Counted from the stretch's first letter, positions 33,996 through 43,487 are shown. The stretch: DNA of 64,000 nt from Bacillota bacterium (GCA_023409535.1 JAEYGZ010000032.1:1-64000), one strand, 5' to 3'. The notes: generated by a model from the sequence alone, not told the origin. Translations and numbers: made by a program.

Positions 33996-35609
33996 ATGTA
34001 TAAAGTAGTGATTGCCGACGACGAAAAAAAGATATGCCAGTTATTGCAGCTTCTGATTGATTGGAAAGCTATGAATATGCAAATAGTGGGGATCGCACAT
34101 AATGGACAGGATGCGCTGAGCATGATCCTGCAGAGTCAGCCGGATATTGTGATTGCAGATATCCGGATGCCGGAATATGGCGGTTTGGAATTGATCAAAG
34201 AAGTCAAAGAAAGATATCCCGGTATTGATTTTATTATTATGAGCGGCCACCGGCAATTTGAGTATGCCAGGAAAGCATTACACTACGGGGCAGAGGATTA
34301 TCTCTTAAAACCCATCAAGGAAGCGGAGCTTGTACGGTGCCTGAACCGTATTATAGAGAGAAAACAGGCCTTAAGAACCGATTTGGAACATAGACAAAAG
34401 CAGGAACAAACAGTATTAGAGCAGGCGAGAAGACTTAGCGGTGTATTTGTGCGGGATTTGGTATTGGACAAAATCGATGGGCATGCACTGAATAAAGAAA
34501 CTATCCGGTCGGATTACAAATGCGATTTTTCTTATACATTATTTCAGATGGTATGTATCAGGATCGATGCTGATGATCGTAATGTTTCTCTGTCCGAATT
34601 AGATCAAATCATGGAGAAGCGGACGGAATTCGTACTCGAACAAAACTTTGGCAGTCTTGAGTGGACCTATAGTTTTTGTTTTATTGACGGACTGACTTTT
34701 ATCGTCGTGAATCTGGCTGACACCATGCTGGATACACTTGTGACTCAGCTGAGACATGGGATATCGGATATTAAAAATATGAGCGACAGTAAGATGCCTC
34801 TATACGCAACCATCGGACTTTCAGATTCCGTTAATAATTCAGCAGACTTGCCAATGGCTGTTATACAGGCCAGGGATGCTGTTACGAACAGACTTATTTA
34901 TGGTGTGGACCAGATCCTTAGGCCTTTTGACAGAAAGGATATTGATACCGTCAACAAATACCTTACCTTGAGCGTACGAAAGCGTCTCGGGGAAGGCATC
35001 GAATCTCTGAATGAATCACAGGTAAAAGCAGACTTAAGGGCAATTTTCGACGCAGTCTTGTCAGCAAAACACTATGACGGGAAATTACTCATTAACCTCA
35101 GTAAGGAGATCATCGAACTATTTCTGCATGCCTCTAAGGTATGGTTTTTCAATGAAGCGGTTGTCCAGATGAAAAAAGAAGCCGTGCAGCGAATCGATGC
35201 ATGCTTCAGTAAAGAAAGCTTACTGGCACAAATGTCGGAAACCACCTCGGAGCTTTTTGAAGCCATTTACAAACAGCGGGATTTAAGGGAAAAACGTCCG
35301 ATTCATCTCGCAAAGGAATATATCAAGACGCGTTATCAGTTACCGGTAAGCCTGGATGAAGTCGCTGAGCATTTGTCGTTAAATGCCGCTTATTTTTCGA
35401 GTATCTTCAAAAAAGAAACAGGAATAAGCTTTTCGGAATATCTGACCTCGGTGCGCATAGACAAAGCAAAGGAGCTCCTGCTGGAGGCAAACCGTACGGT
35501 TTTTGATGTGGCAAGCTCGGTAGGATACGATGATGAAAAGTATTTTTCCAGAGTCTTTAAAAAGAGCGTAGGACTTTCTCCCAGTGAGTATCGCAAATTA
35601 TATTCTTAG
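33996..35609 (+). CDS. YesN-type response regulator with AraC DNA-binding domain
   Basis: 537 residues. The receiver domain spans 1-125: the acidic pair is ADDEKK, the phosphorylation site is Asp55 in IADIRMPEYGG, and Lys lies in LLKPIKEAE. The central 280 residues are variable, as in other YesN proteins. The C-terminal AraC module has two HTHs: SLDEVAEHLSLNAAYFSSIF and TVFDVASSVGYDDEKYFSRVF. AAAGGAGG is placed before the ATG. The histidine kinase follows 24 bases after. YesMN-type pairs control neighbouring carbohydrate transporters, here most likely the ABC system at 38219-42633. Confidence 0.92.
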   Translation: MYKVVIADDEKKICQLLQLLIDWKAMNMQIVGIAHNGQDALSMILQSQPDIVIADIRMPEYGGLELIKEVKERYPGIDFIIMSGHRQFEYARKALHYGAEDYLLKPIKEAELVRCLNRIIERKQALRTDLEHRQKQEQTVLEQARRLSGVFVRDLVLDKIDGHALNKETIRSDYKCDFSYTLFQMVCIRIDADDRNVSLSELDQIMEKRTEFVLEQNFGSLEWTYSFCFIDGLTFIVVNLADTMLDTLVTQLRHGISDIKNMSDSKMPLYATIGLSDSVNNSADLPMAVIQARDAVTNRLIYGVDQILRPFDRKDIDTVNKYLTLSVRKRLGEGIESLNESQVKADLRAIFDAVLSAKHYDGKLLINLSKEIIELFLHASKVWFFNEAVVQMKKEAVQRIDACFSKESLLAQMSETTSELFEAIYKQRDLREKRPIHLAKEYIKTRYQLPVSLDEVAEHLSLNAAYFSSIFKKETGISFSEYLTSVRIDKAKELLLEANRTVFDVASSVGYDDEKYFSRVFKKSVGLSPSEYRKLYS

Positions 35610-35633
35610 GATCTTATGAAAAAGGAGATAGCT

Positions 35634-36668
35634 ATGAAACATACCATGCCTTTGTCGGAACGTGTGAAATACTTTGGCATAGCGGCGATGATCTTGCTGG
35701 TTGCCATCCTTTGCTTTTTGGCAGGCTGTTTGCTTGATTTTATCGTTCTGCCGTCGCTGGCAGGGAAGCTTACCGTGCTCTTTTTGTCTGCCTTGGCAGC
35801 TATCAGCATCGGACTTGCAAGTTATCTGTTTCTGGTGCGGCCGTTTCGAAAAACGGAGGAGCTCTTGTCTATGTTCCATAAGGGAGTTGTTTTTGAAGAG
35901 CTATTTTCCCTGCCCTATGCCTTTAGCAAGGAATTCGTCTGGGCTATGGAGAAACTGCACTTACTTATGGATTCGAAGGAAACCTTGAGGATGTCTGTGG
36001 AACAATCACGTTACCTCGCCCTGCAGAATCAGATTAATCCGCATTTTTTATACAACACACTGGATGCGATTCGCGCTGATGCTCTTTTGGCCGGGATCGA
36101 CAGCGTTGCAAAGACAGCGGAGGCACTGTCCACATTTTTTGGGTACTCTATTTCGAATTTGGATAAATATGCGACGCTTGCGGAAGAGCTGGAAAATGTC
36201 AGAAATTATATGACGATACAGCAGTATCGCTTCGGGGATTCCCTTCAAATGCAGGTAGTAAATGAAGATGAGGATAAGGATGTGCACCGGTATTATCTGC
36301 CGCGTATGACCTTGCAGCCTCTGGTAGAAAATGCGATTTACCATGGTCTGGAGGGAAAGGTTGACCTGGGTACCGTGACAATTCGTATGCGTACCACACA
36401 AAGCGGCCTGTTTATCTCCGTGGTGGATGACGGCGTGGGTATGCAACAGGAGATGGTTGATAAGTTAAATGCGGCAATGCACAGGGCGGAAGCCGGTTAT
36501 ACAGGGGCCAATCAGACGCGGGGCGGTATTGCTATGAAGAATGTTAACAGCAGGATCAAGCTTTTATTCGGCGAACAATATGGTTTACATATCTTCAGCG
36601 AAACAGGATTGGGAACCGAGATACGAATCACTTTACCTATCATACAAAAGGAAGCACTTCTCTCATGA
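35634..36668 (+). CDS. YesM-type sensor histidine kinase
   Basis: 344 residues from the ATG at 35634, which AAGGAG precedes by 6 bases; an earlier in-frame ATG at 35616 has a poor site. Two N-terminal membrane helices (about 16-60) enclose almost no extracellular loop, unlike classical YesM proteins with a large Cache domain. The phospho-acceptor is His137 in NQINPHFLYNTL. The ATP-binding domain follows with LVENAIYHGLEG and VVDDGVGM. The lack of an outside sensor domain suggests the signal comes through another protein, perhaps the sugar-binding protein or the neighbouring ATPase-like protein. The stop overlaps the next gene by 4 bases (ATGA). Confidence 0.9.
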   Translation: MKHTMPLSERVKYFGIAAMILLVAILCFLAGCLLDFIVLPSLAGKLTVLFLSALAAISIGLASYLFLVRPFRKTEELLSMFHKGVVFEELFSLPYAFSKEFVWAMEKLHLLMDSKETLRMSVEQSRYLALQNQINPHFLYNTLDAIRADALLAGIDSVAKTAEALSTFFGYSISNLDKYATLAEELENVRNYMTIQQYRFGDSLQMQVVNEDEDKDVHRYYLPRMTLQPLVENAIYHGLEGKVDLGTVTIRMRTTQSGLFISVVDDGVGMQQEMVDKLNAAMHRAEAGYTGANQTRGGIAMKNVNSRIKLLFGEQYGLHIFSETGLGTEIRITLPIIQKEALLS

Positions 36669-38053
36669 AAGAAGAGTATTTGAGAATCGACAACGGAATA
36701 AAGCAGACCGGAGGAATTGCGGACCTTTACGGAATTTACCTGCAGATCTTTAAAGGCGAAACCTGCGGTATTATTTCCGGAAATATGAAGGATATCGAAG
36801 TCTTGGTGGAAATCCTAAGCGGAAAAGCCGGTTTTACACAGGCTGCGGTCTATTATAAGGGCAGCCGGGTGACAGAGCAGACAAAATGGCAAAGAAAGAT
36901 CGCAGTAATCGATCAACACTCCCATCTTGTGAATCATCTTTCCATTGCTGAAAATATCTATATCGTTCACGATCAAAAAAAGGGCTTTTTCGTCAATTAT
37001 AAAAATCTCAACAGACAATTGGAAAGTTTACTGCAGCATTTTGGAATTCCCATCATGCCTGATCAAAAAGTCGGCCGGCTGAACTATTTGGAACGCTGCC
37101 AGATCGAATTGTTAAAAGCCTTTGTAACCGGAACGGAATGTGTGCTGATTGACTATCGGTTTCATTATTTCATCGGTAATGAATTTGAAGAGCTCTACGA
37201 AACAGTAAGGAAATTAAAAGGACACGGTATGACCTTTATCATGGTGGATTATGTGATTTCGCAGGTGATGCAATTTGCGGATTCTCTGATGCTGCTTCAT
37301 AAGGGAAAGACCACCGGTATACTGGACCGTGTTGATTTTAAAGAAGATGATATCAGGAAACGCCTGTTGGGAGAATTGCATGCTCCGCTTATGAACAATG
37401 CTGAGAATAAATATGCCGAGACTGCGCTTGCCGTAAAAGGTCTTGTTACCAGGCATTTGGATGGAATAGAATTTCAGATAAGGCATGGAGAAATCGTTAC
37501 GATAGTGATGGAAAAGCGAAATAAGCTCGAAGACCTCTGTGAGGTCCTGCGGGGCAGGAATAAGGCATGGCAGGGACAGATCCTGATCAACGGGAAGGCA
37601 ATGAAGGTGAAAGGCTTTCATCATGCGCTTCGTCAAGGGATATGCTTTATCGAGAACAATCCGGTGGAAAATAACCTTTTTAGTAACCTGAATGTATATG
37701 ACAACATCTGTATTGCCAAAGGCAGACGTGCCCGCAAGCTCTGGTATAACCGGCGCTATAAAAAGCACATAATCAATGGGATGGACGAATTATTCGGGAA
37801 AGATATCAATGAATCTAATCTGTACAATCTGTCTGAGGATGAGCTGCATAAAATTATCTATTACCGCGTGATGCTATACCATCCGGAGGTCATTATATAT
37901 ATTGAACCGTTTTCGACCGTGGACATTCATATCGCTGCCATGGTACAGGATATGATAGTGCATTTGGCAAAGAAGGGCATCGGTATCCTGATCCTTGCAC
38001 AAAATGATACGGCTGTGAAACAGATCAGTTCTGCAGTGTATAGTTTTCCATAA
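36665..38053 (+). CDS. Tandem ABC-ATPase homologue lacking nucleotide-binding motifs
   Basis: 462 residues built like a sugar-importer ATPase (RbsA/MglA type) with two halves, each followed by helical and signature-like regions. However, neither half has a Walker A. Where GENGAGKST should stand, the first half has ISGNMKDIEV and the second half IVMEKRNKLE. Walker B is also damaged: LIDYRFHY in the first half, and IIYIEPFSTVD in the second, which keeps a Glu. ATP hydrolysis is very unlikely. The gene is coupled to the histidine kinase by ATGA overlap and ends at a terminator before the true ABC operon. A regulatory role, for example competing for the permease or relaying transport state to the kinase, is inferred. 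It is intact with no frameshift, so it is under selection rather than decayed. Confidence 0.75.
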   Translation: MKEEYLRIDNGIKQTGGIADLYGIYLQIFKGETCGIISGNMKDIEVLVEILSGKAGFTQAAVYYKGSRVTEQTKWQRKIAVIDQHSHLVNHLSIAENIYIVHDQKKGFFVNYKNLNRQLESLLQHFGIPIMPDQKVGRLNYLERCQIELLKAFVTGTECVLIDYRFHYFIGNEFEELYETVRKLKGHGMTFIMVDYVISQVMQFADSLMLLHKGKTTGILDRVDFKEDDIRKRLLGELHAPLMNNAENKYAETALAVKGLVTRHLDGIEFQIRHGEIVTIVMEKRNKLEDLCEVLRGRNKAWQGQILINGKAMKVKGFHHALRQGICFIENNPVENNLFSNLNVYDNICIAKGRRARKLWYNRRYKKHIINGMDELFGKDINESNLYNLSEDELHKIIYYRVMLYHPEVIIYIEPFSTVDIHIAAMVQDMIVHLAKKGIGILILAQNDTAVKQISSAVYSFP

Positions 38054-38063
38054 CGCTTATATT

Positions 38064-38118
38064 GAACCGGCACATCTAAAAATAGTCCACCTATTCTAAA
38101 ATGTGTCGGTTCTTTTTT
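38064..38118 (+). terminator. Terminator after the ATPase-like gene
   Basis: A 12-bp stem (38064-38075 with 38101-38112, one mismatch) is followed by TTTTTTAT. It separates the regulatory genes from the transporter operon. Confidence 0.8.
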
Positions 38119-38218
38119 ATGCCTCCAAAATGTTATAGTTGATACATGATATGACAAATTTACATGAATAACCTGTCTGACCGCTGTTATGTTCGGCAGG
38201 CTTTGAAGGAGGCACATA

Positions 38219-39067
38219 GTGAGAAGGGTCATAACGAATACTGTAAATCAGGAGGCATTTTCATTGATTACAGACGTATCCTACACACAGGTTCCCCATT
38301 GGTTTGACGATGCGACTTACCGGGATTTAAAGATGAGTCTTATATTTCCCAAGCATCGCACCAATCATCAACCGCTGCCGGTGATTGTCTGGCTGTGCGG
38401 CGGCGGATTTCTTTGTATGGATCGCAATGTCTGGCTGCCGCAGCTTATTCATCTGGCACAACGCGGATTTATCATTGCCAGTCCTGAGTATCGTACCAGT
38501 AATGAAACGGATTTTCCGGCTCCCCTGCAGGATATCAAAACAGCAATCCGATATCTGCGTGCAAATGCACAAAGATATTGCATTGATTCAAACCGCATTT
38601 ATATCATGGGGGAATCTGCAGGCGGTACCTACGCGGCACTCTGCTCGGTCACAAACAAAGACAGTCGTTACGATGCGGGAGGATATCCGGAATACTCAAG
38701 TGATGTACAAGGGGCAGTGGACTTTTATGGGTGCACGGACTTTCGCAAGCTTGATAAGCTCATGAACACAATTGCCGGACAAGACGTGCTCCTCCGAGCC
38801 GCGCATTTTTTTCGGGAGCATGTGGACGAAGGAAGCGCAGTACTGCATGTGAACAAAGATACTCCGCCCACATTAATCTTTCATGGGGACGCGGATCAAT
38901 TGTGTCCCATAGAGCAAAGTGAACTGTATTATGAAAAGCTGCAAAAGGAAGGGGTGCGCAGCGATTTTTATGTTTTAGAGGGGGCAGGGCACGGAGACGA
39001 TTTGTTTTATCAGGATAATATCTATGATATCATCTCATCCTTTCTGAATGAGATAGCAGCCATGTAA
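38219..39067 (+). CDS. Alpha/beta-hydrolase esterase (acetyl-xylan/HSL-type)
   Basis: 282 residues. The oxyanion loop is CGGGFL, the nucleophile is in GESAGG, the acid is in HGDADQLCP and the base is His in GAGHGDD, the full Ser-Asp-His set. No signal peptide, so the enzyme is cytoplasmic. Such hydrolases often remove acetyl or other acyl groups from imported oligosaccharides. GTG at 38219 is the start, with GAAGGAGG 6 bases upstream. It is the first gene of an operon with a sugar ABC transporter, which suggests the imported sugar is acylated. This is inference from context. Confidence 0.82.
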   Translation: MRRVITNTVNQEAFSLITDVSYTQVPHWFDDATYRDLKMSLIFPKHRTNHQPLPVIVWLCGGGFLCMDRNVWLPQLIHLAQRGFIIASPEYRTSNETDFPAPLQDIKTAIRYLRANAQRYCIDSNRIYIMGESAGGTYAALCSVTNKDSRYDAGGYPEYSSDVQGAVDFYGCTDFRKLDKLMNTIAGQDVLLRAAHFFREHVDEGSAVLHVNKDTPPTLIFHGDADQLCPIEQSELYYEKLQKEGVRSDFYVLEGAGHGDDLFYQDNIYDIISSFLNEIAAM

Positions 39068-39115
39068 TTTATAGGATTTAAAAATTTCAAAAGTCCAAAG
39101 AAGGAGAGAAAGTTT

Positions 39116-40138
39116 ATGAAAAATTTGAAAAAAGTAATCTGCGCATTTATTATCTTTTGCATGGGTACCGGATTAATTGCATGCGGATCAGCATCTGAGA
39201 AAAATGGAACGGATGCGACTAAAAATGAGAATCCAACCGCAGGGGGAGCAAAGACAGAAGCAACGCCAACGGAAGCAAAAGCTGCTGATAAGTCCTACCA
39301 GTTTATTTTTGTAAGTCCTATGGTGGGACTGGAGTATTGGGATATGTGTGCCAGCGGAATTGCTGCCGCCGATGCGGAATTAGGGACTGAAACACAGATC
39401 GTAGGCGGAGCGGATCCCAATACGGCGTTTAATGATATGATCAGCAATATCGAAGCTGCGATAGCCACCAAGCCGGACGGAATGTTTTCTTATGCAGGGT
39501 TTGAAGCCATCCCGCCGCTTATCGATAAGGCAGTTGATGATGGGATTCCTTTTATTGCAATAGACAGTGATGCGCCGGACAGCAAGCGTTTAGCCTACGT
39601 GGGCACTGATCCCCATAATGCAGGTGTGAGCTCGGGAACGGCAATGATCGAGGCGACAGGCGGTGTTGCAAAGGTTGCGGTACTTACCTCTACCGTTACC
39701 TCCGTCAAGGAGCAAACAGAGATAGAAGCCTTCAAAGAAGCCGTAAAAGACTACGATATTGAGATTATTGCCACGGAGGAAACGAATGCCGATTTGAATA
39801 CAGGTATCGTAAAGATGCAGTCACTGGTACAGACCTATCCTGAAATGACCGCTGTCCTTTGTACTTCCGGCTATGATATACAGGCAGCAGCTAAGATAAA
39901 AGAAGAAATGGGATTGGACGACTTGGTTCTGATCGGATATGACGACCAGGAAGAAACGCTCAAATACATTCGAAAAGGTGTAATAAATGCAATCGTTGTA
40001 CAGGATCCCTATCAAATGGGATATCAGGCCGTCATGCTCATGAAGAAATATATTGACGAGGGCAAATTAGATCAGGAAATCTATGACACAGGCACGATAC
40101 TGGTTACAGCTGAGAATGTTGATAATTATCGTGATTAA
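39116..40138 (+). CDS. Sugar ABC transporter substrate-binding lipoprotein
   Basis: 340 residues. A lipoprotein signal ends with LIAC at Cys23. After a Thr/Ala/Glu-rich linker the periplasmic-binding-protein type I fold (RbsB-like) runs from about residue 60, with the hinge strands YQFIFVSPMVGLEYWDMCAS, PFIAIDSDAPDS and VLIGYDDQEETL. Family members bind ribose, galactose, xylose or autoinducer-2. AAGGAGAG precedes the ATG. It lies 48 bases after the esterase and 18 bases before the permease. Confidence 0.92.
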   Translation: MKNLKKVICAFIIFCMGTGLIACGSASEKNGTDATKNENPTAGGAKTEATPTEAKAADKSYQFIFVSPMVGLEYWDMCASGIAAADAELGTETQIVGGADPNTAFNDMISNIEAAIATKPDGMFSYAGFEAIPPLIDKAVDDGIPFIAIDSDAPDSKRLAYVGTDPHNAGVSSGTAMIEATGGVAKVAVLTSTVTSVKEQTEIEAFKEAVKDYDIEIIATEETNADLNTGIVKMQSLVQTYPEMTAVLCTSGYDIQAAAKIKEEMGLDDLVLIGYDDQEETLKYIRKGVINAIVVQDPYQMGYQAVMLMKKYIDEGKLDQEIYDTGTILVTAENVDNYRD

Positions 40139-40156
40139 GGGAAAGAGGAATGTTTT

Positions 40157-41116
40157 ATGAAATATGCTAAAAAACTTATGAAGCAAAGCGAAATGGGAGT
40201 GCTGATTCCGCTGCTTATCCTTTGGATGGTCACCTTTATGGCTAACCATGCCTTTTTCAGCAGTACGAACATGGTTGCTCTGTCCCGTTCCGTATCCATT
40301 ACATTATTGGGCTCCATTGGTGCTACTATTCTTTTTTCCTGCGGTATGATGGATTTGTCTGCCGGTTCTATCTTTGGACTTTCAGGCGTAGTGGTATCCA
40401 TCTGTATGAATAATTACGGCCTGCCGGTATCCGTTTCTATCTTGTTTGCTGTTATTGCAGGAGCTTTGGTCGGACTGCTCAATGGTATTATTGTAAATAG
40501 CTTTAGTATTCCCGCTTTTATTACGACCTTGGGAACCAGTTATTTTGCCCGCGGAATCGTAAATGTAATTTCAAAAGGGAAAGCGTATACCGGATTGCCG
40601 GATGCTTTTAATGCGCTTGGGGCGTTCGGGCCTCTGGGCATTCCGTGGAGTGTTTATATTGCACTTGTCATGGCGGTTCTGGTAGCGCTGGCACTGAAAT
40701 ACACGGTATTCGGCCGCTCGCTGCTGGCGGTCGGCGGAAATACCGAGGCGTCCCGTGTCTGCGGCTTGAACGTAAGCGCCATTCGCAATATTGCTTTCAT
40801 CTGCAACGGAATTCTCTGCAGTCTGGCAGGAATTCTGTCAACCGCCCGGTTAAATACGGCCCAGCCGTCAGCCGGAACCGGTTGGGAAATGACGGTTATC
40901 GCTGCTACGATCATCGGCGGTGTCAGTATGTACGGCGGTTACGCTACGATCGTAGGCGCATTAATCGGTGTGGCAATCATGGAAACGCTGACCGTTTCCA
41001 TGACGATGATCAAGGTAAATCCTTACTGGCAGAGAGTGGTGATCGGTGTTATCATCATTCTGGCCGTGGGAATAGATACTTACCGCCGGAAAAAACTGTC
41101 CGGTGCAAAGGAGTAA
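40157..41116 (+). CDS. Sugar ABC transporter permease (RbsC type)
   Basis: 319 residues with about nine hydrophobic helices. The stretch GRSLLAVGGNTEASRVCGLN is the conserved cytoplasmic loop of RbsC-family permeases that touches the ATPase, followed by GTGWEMTVIAATIIGG. A single permease gene means it would act as a homodimer. AAAGAGG lies upstream of the ATG. The ATPase gene begins 2 bases after the stop. Confidence 0.93.
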   Translation: MKYAKKLMKQSEMGVLIPLLILWMVTFMANHAFFSSTNMVALSRSVSITLLGSIGATILFSCGMMDLSAGSIFGLSGVVVSICMNNYGLPVSVSILFAVIAGALVGLLNGIIVNSFSIPAFITTLGTSYFARGIVNVISKGKAYTGLPDAFNALGAFGPLGIPWSVYIALVMAVLVALALKYTVFGRSLLAVGGNTEASRVCGLNVSAIRNIAFICNGILCSLAGILSTARLNTAQPSAGTGWEMTVIAATIIGGVSMYGGYATIVGALIGVAIMETLTVSMTMIKVNPYWQRVVIGVIIILAVGIDTYRRKKLSGAKE

Positions 41117-41118
41117 AT

Positions 41119-42633
41119 ATGGGTAACAAAGTGATTTTGGAGATGAAAAACATCACGAAACGATTCCCGGGCGTTCTGGCTCTTGACAATGTAAGCCTGC
41201 AAGCCTATGAAGGTGAAATACTGGCGCTGTGCGGCGAAAACGGCGCCGGAAAATCCACGCTGATGAAGATTTTGAGCGGATCCTATCCGGAATCCAGTTA
41301 CCAGGGTGAGATTTTTATCAGCGGCAAGCAATGTCGCTTTATGAATCCCAAACAGTCAGAGACGGCCGGAATCGAAATGATTTATCAGGAAATCAACATG
41401 CATCTGGACCTAACGGTTGCCGAAAATGTATTCTTAGGTGATTGGCCGAAGAAAAACGCTTATGTGGACTGGAAGTCTCTGTATGCAGAATCTCAGAAAT
41501 ATATCGATATGGTCGGACTGAATGTCCGGCCGGATATGCTCCTGCGCCAGCTTAGCTCCAGTCAGCAGCAATTGGTTTCTATCGCACGTGCGTTACGAAA
41601 AGAGCCCAAAATTCTGGTGCTGGATGAACCGACTTCCCCTTTGACCCAGAAGGAATCAGAGCGTTTGTTTTATCTGCTGGGGGAATTGAAAAAGAAGAAT
41701 ATTTCCTGTATCTTAATCACACATAAAATGGAGGAGGTTTTCCAAAATGCGGACAGGGTTACAGTGTTTCGCGACGGAAAAAGTATATCCTCCTACTTAC
41801 TGGGGGAAACAAGCGAACAGCAAGTCATCCGCGATATGGTGGGACGTGAGATAACAAATTACTATCCCAAAGAGACCGCAGAGATCAAAGACGTAGTCAT
41901 GGAGGTCAGGAATTTTAAAGTACCGCATCCGTATGTTCCGCATAAAAAGATCATTGATAACGTATCATTTGAGGTCAGGGCGGGAGAAATCCTGGGAATT
42001 GCAGGCTTGATCGGCGCCGGCCGCAGCGAATTGATGAATGCGATATTCGGAAAAGACCGAAAGTTGAGCGGTGAGGTCATAATCGACGGAAAGCCGGTCG
42101 TGATACGTAACCCCCGGGATGCGATGAAACACGGAATAGCGCTGGTTACGGAAGACCGTAAAAGGGATGGAATCATCGGTATTATGTCAATCAGTGAAAA
42201 TATGACGCTTCCGATTATGTCGAAGGTCTCCAGGCATGGCATACTGAGTTTAAAAAAAGAACGTAAACTTGCACGGACCTATTTTGATAATCTGAACATC
42301 AAAGCACCCGGTCTTGCAACGCAGGTGCAGCAGCTGTCCGGCGGTAATCAGCAAAAGGTGGTTTTGGGCAGATGGATCGCCAGGGACCCTAAAATACTGA
42401 TATTAGATGAACCAACGCGCGGAATTGACGTGGGTGCGAAATATGAGATTTATAAAATTATGGTGGAATTGGCAAAAAAACAAATGGCCGTTATCATGGT
42501 ATCCTCCGATTTACAGGAGCTTCTGGCCATGTCTGATCGTATTCTTGTAATATCGAATGAGAAAATTCGAGGAATCCTTGAACCGGAGGAATTTTCCCAG
42601 GAAGCGGTAATGCAGCTTGCGACTACGGTATAA
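41119..42633 (+). CDS. Sugar ABC transporter ATPase (RbsA/MglA type)
   Basis: 504 residues from the ATG at 41119, preceded by AAAGGAG; the same frame runs much further upstream inside the permease gene but that part is antiframe noise. Two ATPase halves are present. The first has Walker A GENGAGKST, signature LSSSQQQL and Walker B ILVLDEPTSPL. The second has GLIGAGRSE, LSGGNQQKV and ILILDEPTRGIDVG, the usual asymmetric pattern for this family. It energises import with the permease. It is the active counterpart to the motif-less homologue at 36665-38053. A terminator follows. Confidence 0.95.
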   Translation: MGNKVILEMKNITKRFPGVLALDNVSLQAYEGEILALCGENGAGKSTLMKILSGSYPESSYQGEIFISGKQCRFMNPKQSETAGIEMIYQEINMHLDLTVAENVFLGDWPKKNAYVDWKSLYAESQKYIDMVGLNVRPDMLLRQLSSSQQQLVSIARALRKEPKILVLDEPTSPLTQKESERLFYLLGELKKKNISCILITHKMEEVFQNADRVTVFRDGKSISSYLLGETSEQQVIRDMVGREITNYYPKETAEIKDVVMEVRNFKVPHPYVPHKKIIDNVSFEVRAGEILGIAGLIGAGRSELMNAIFGKDRKLSGEVIIDGKPVVIRNPRDAMKHGIALVTEDRKRDGIIGIMSISENMTLPIMSKVSRHGILSLKKERKLARTYFDNLNIKAPGLATQVQQLSGGNQQKVVLGRWIARDPKILILDEPTRGIDVGAKYEIYKIMVELAKKQMAVIMVSSDLQELLAMSDRILVISNEKIRGILEPEEFSQEAVMQLATTV

Positions 42634-42666
42634 AGAAAATAAATACGATGAATAGAAGTGTCAAAG

Positions 42667-42706
42667 GGCGGGAATAGCTTTAAAATTATGCTATTCTCGC
42701 CTTTTT
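42667..42706 (+). terminator. Terminator of the sugar ABC operon
   Basis: A 12-bp GC-rich stem (42667-42678 with 42690-42701, one G-U) is followed by TTTTT. Confidence 0.88.
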
Positions 42707-42834
42707 GTGCGTTCGGCGAGGGTAAGAAATTGAAGGTTCCTTCTTTATGCATTACTAAAAAATTTCTAAGATTAATTGTTTGTTATATTAAAAAAATAAT
42801 AACAAACCTTGTAAACGTTGCATCTATAAAATGC

Positions 42835-42863
42835 TTGAAAACGGGCGCTCTTTAAGGTATGAT
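42835..42863 (+). promoter_or_regulatory. Promoter of recR
   Basis: TTGAAA (42835-42840) and TATGAT (42858-42863) are 17 bp apart, 28 bases before the recR ATG. An own promoter fits recR being detached from dnaX-ybaB. Confidence 0.75.
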
Positions 42864-42890
42864 AAAGCAAGACAAAAGGAGCGGAAACCA

Positions 42891-43487
42891 ATGGATTATT
42901 ACAGCAGACAAATCAGTAAGTTAATAGAGGAGTTGTCGAGACTTCCGGGAATCGGGGCAAAGACGGCGCAGCGGCTGGCATTTCATATTATTAATATGCC
43001 GGAGGAGCAGGTGTCGGGATTGGCCGGTTCCATCGTCGATGCAAAGAAGAATATCCATTACTGTAAGGAGTGCCTGACGCTGACGGATAAGGAGCTTTGT
43101 CCGATCTGCTCCTCACCGGGACGCAACAAGCGGCAGATCATGGTGGTAGAGAATCCGAGAGATCTTGCGGCGTATGAGAAGACAGGCAAGTATGAGGGTG
43201 TCTATCATGTTCTTCACGGTGCGATCTCTCCGATGCTGGGAATTGGCCCAGCTGATATTAAGCTTAAGGAACTGATGCTGCGGCTTCAGGGAGATGTGGA
43301 TGAGGTTATCATCGCCACGAATTCCAGTCTGGAGGGCGAGGCTACCGCTATGTACTTAAGCAAGCTGATCAAGCCGGCAGGCATCAAGGTCAGCAGAATT
43401 GCCAGCGGAATCCCGGTTGGCGGCGATTTGGAATATATTGATGAAGTCACTTTACTCAGGGCGTTTGAGGGTAGAGTGGAGCTGTAA
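42891..43487 (+). CDS. recR: Recombination mediator RecR
   Basis: 198 residues, the standard length, from the ATG at 42891 with AAGGAG 9 bases upstream. The helix-hairpin-helix is LSRLPGIGAKTAQRLAFH, the zinc finger is formed by Cys residues in YCKECLTLTDKELCPICSS, and the Toprim domain opens with IMVVENPRDLAAYEKTG. RecR works with RecF and RecO to load RecA on gapped DNA. It normally follows dnaX-ybaB directly; here 12 kb of transport and sensor genes intervene. Confidence 0.96.
   Translation: MDYYSRQISKLIEELSRLPGIGAKTAQRLAFHIINMPEEQVSGLAGSIVDAKKNIHYCKECLTLTDKELCPICSSPGRNKRQIMVVENPRDLAAYEKTGKYEGVYHVLHGAISPMLGIGPADIKLKELMLRLQGDVDEVIIATNSSLEGEATAMYLSKLIKPAGIKVSRIASGIPVGGDLEYIDEVTLLRAFEGRVEL

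Noticed and set aside
40645..41118. 158-codon extension of the sugar ATPase upstream into the permease gene
   Set aside because: It is out of frame with the permease and the ATPase start at 41119 has its own ribosome binding site and family-typical N-terminus.
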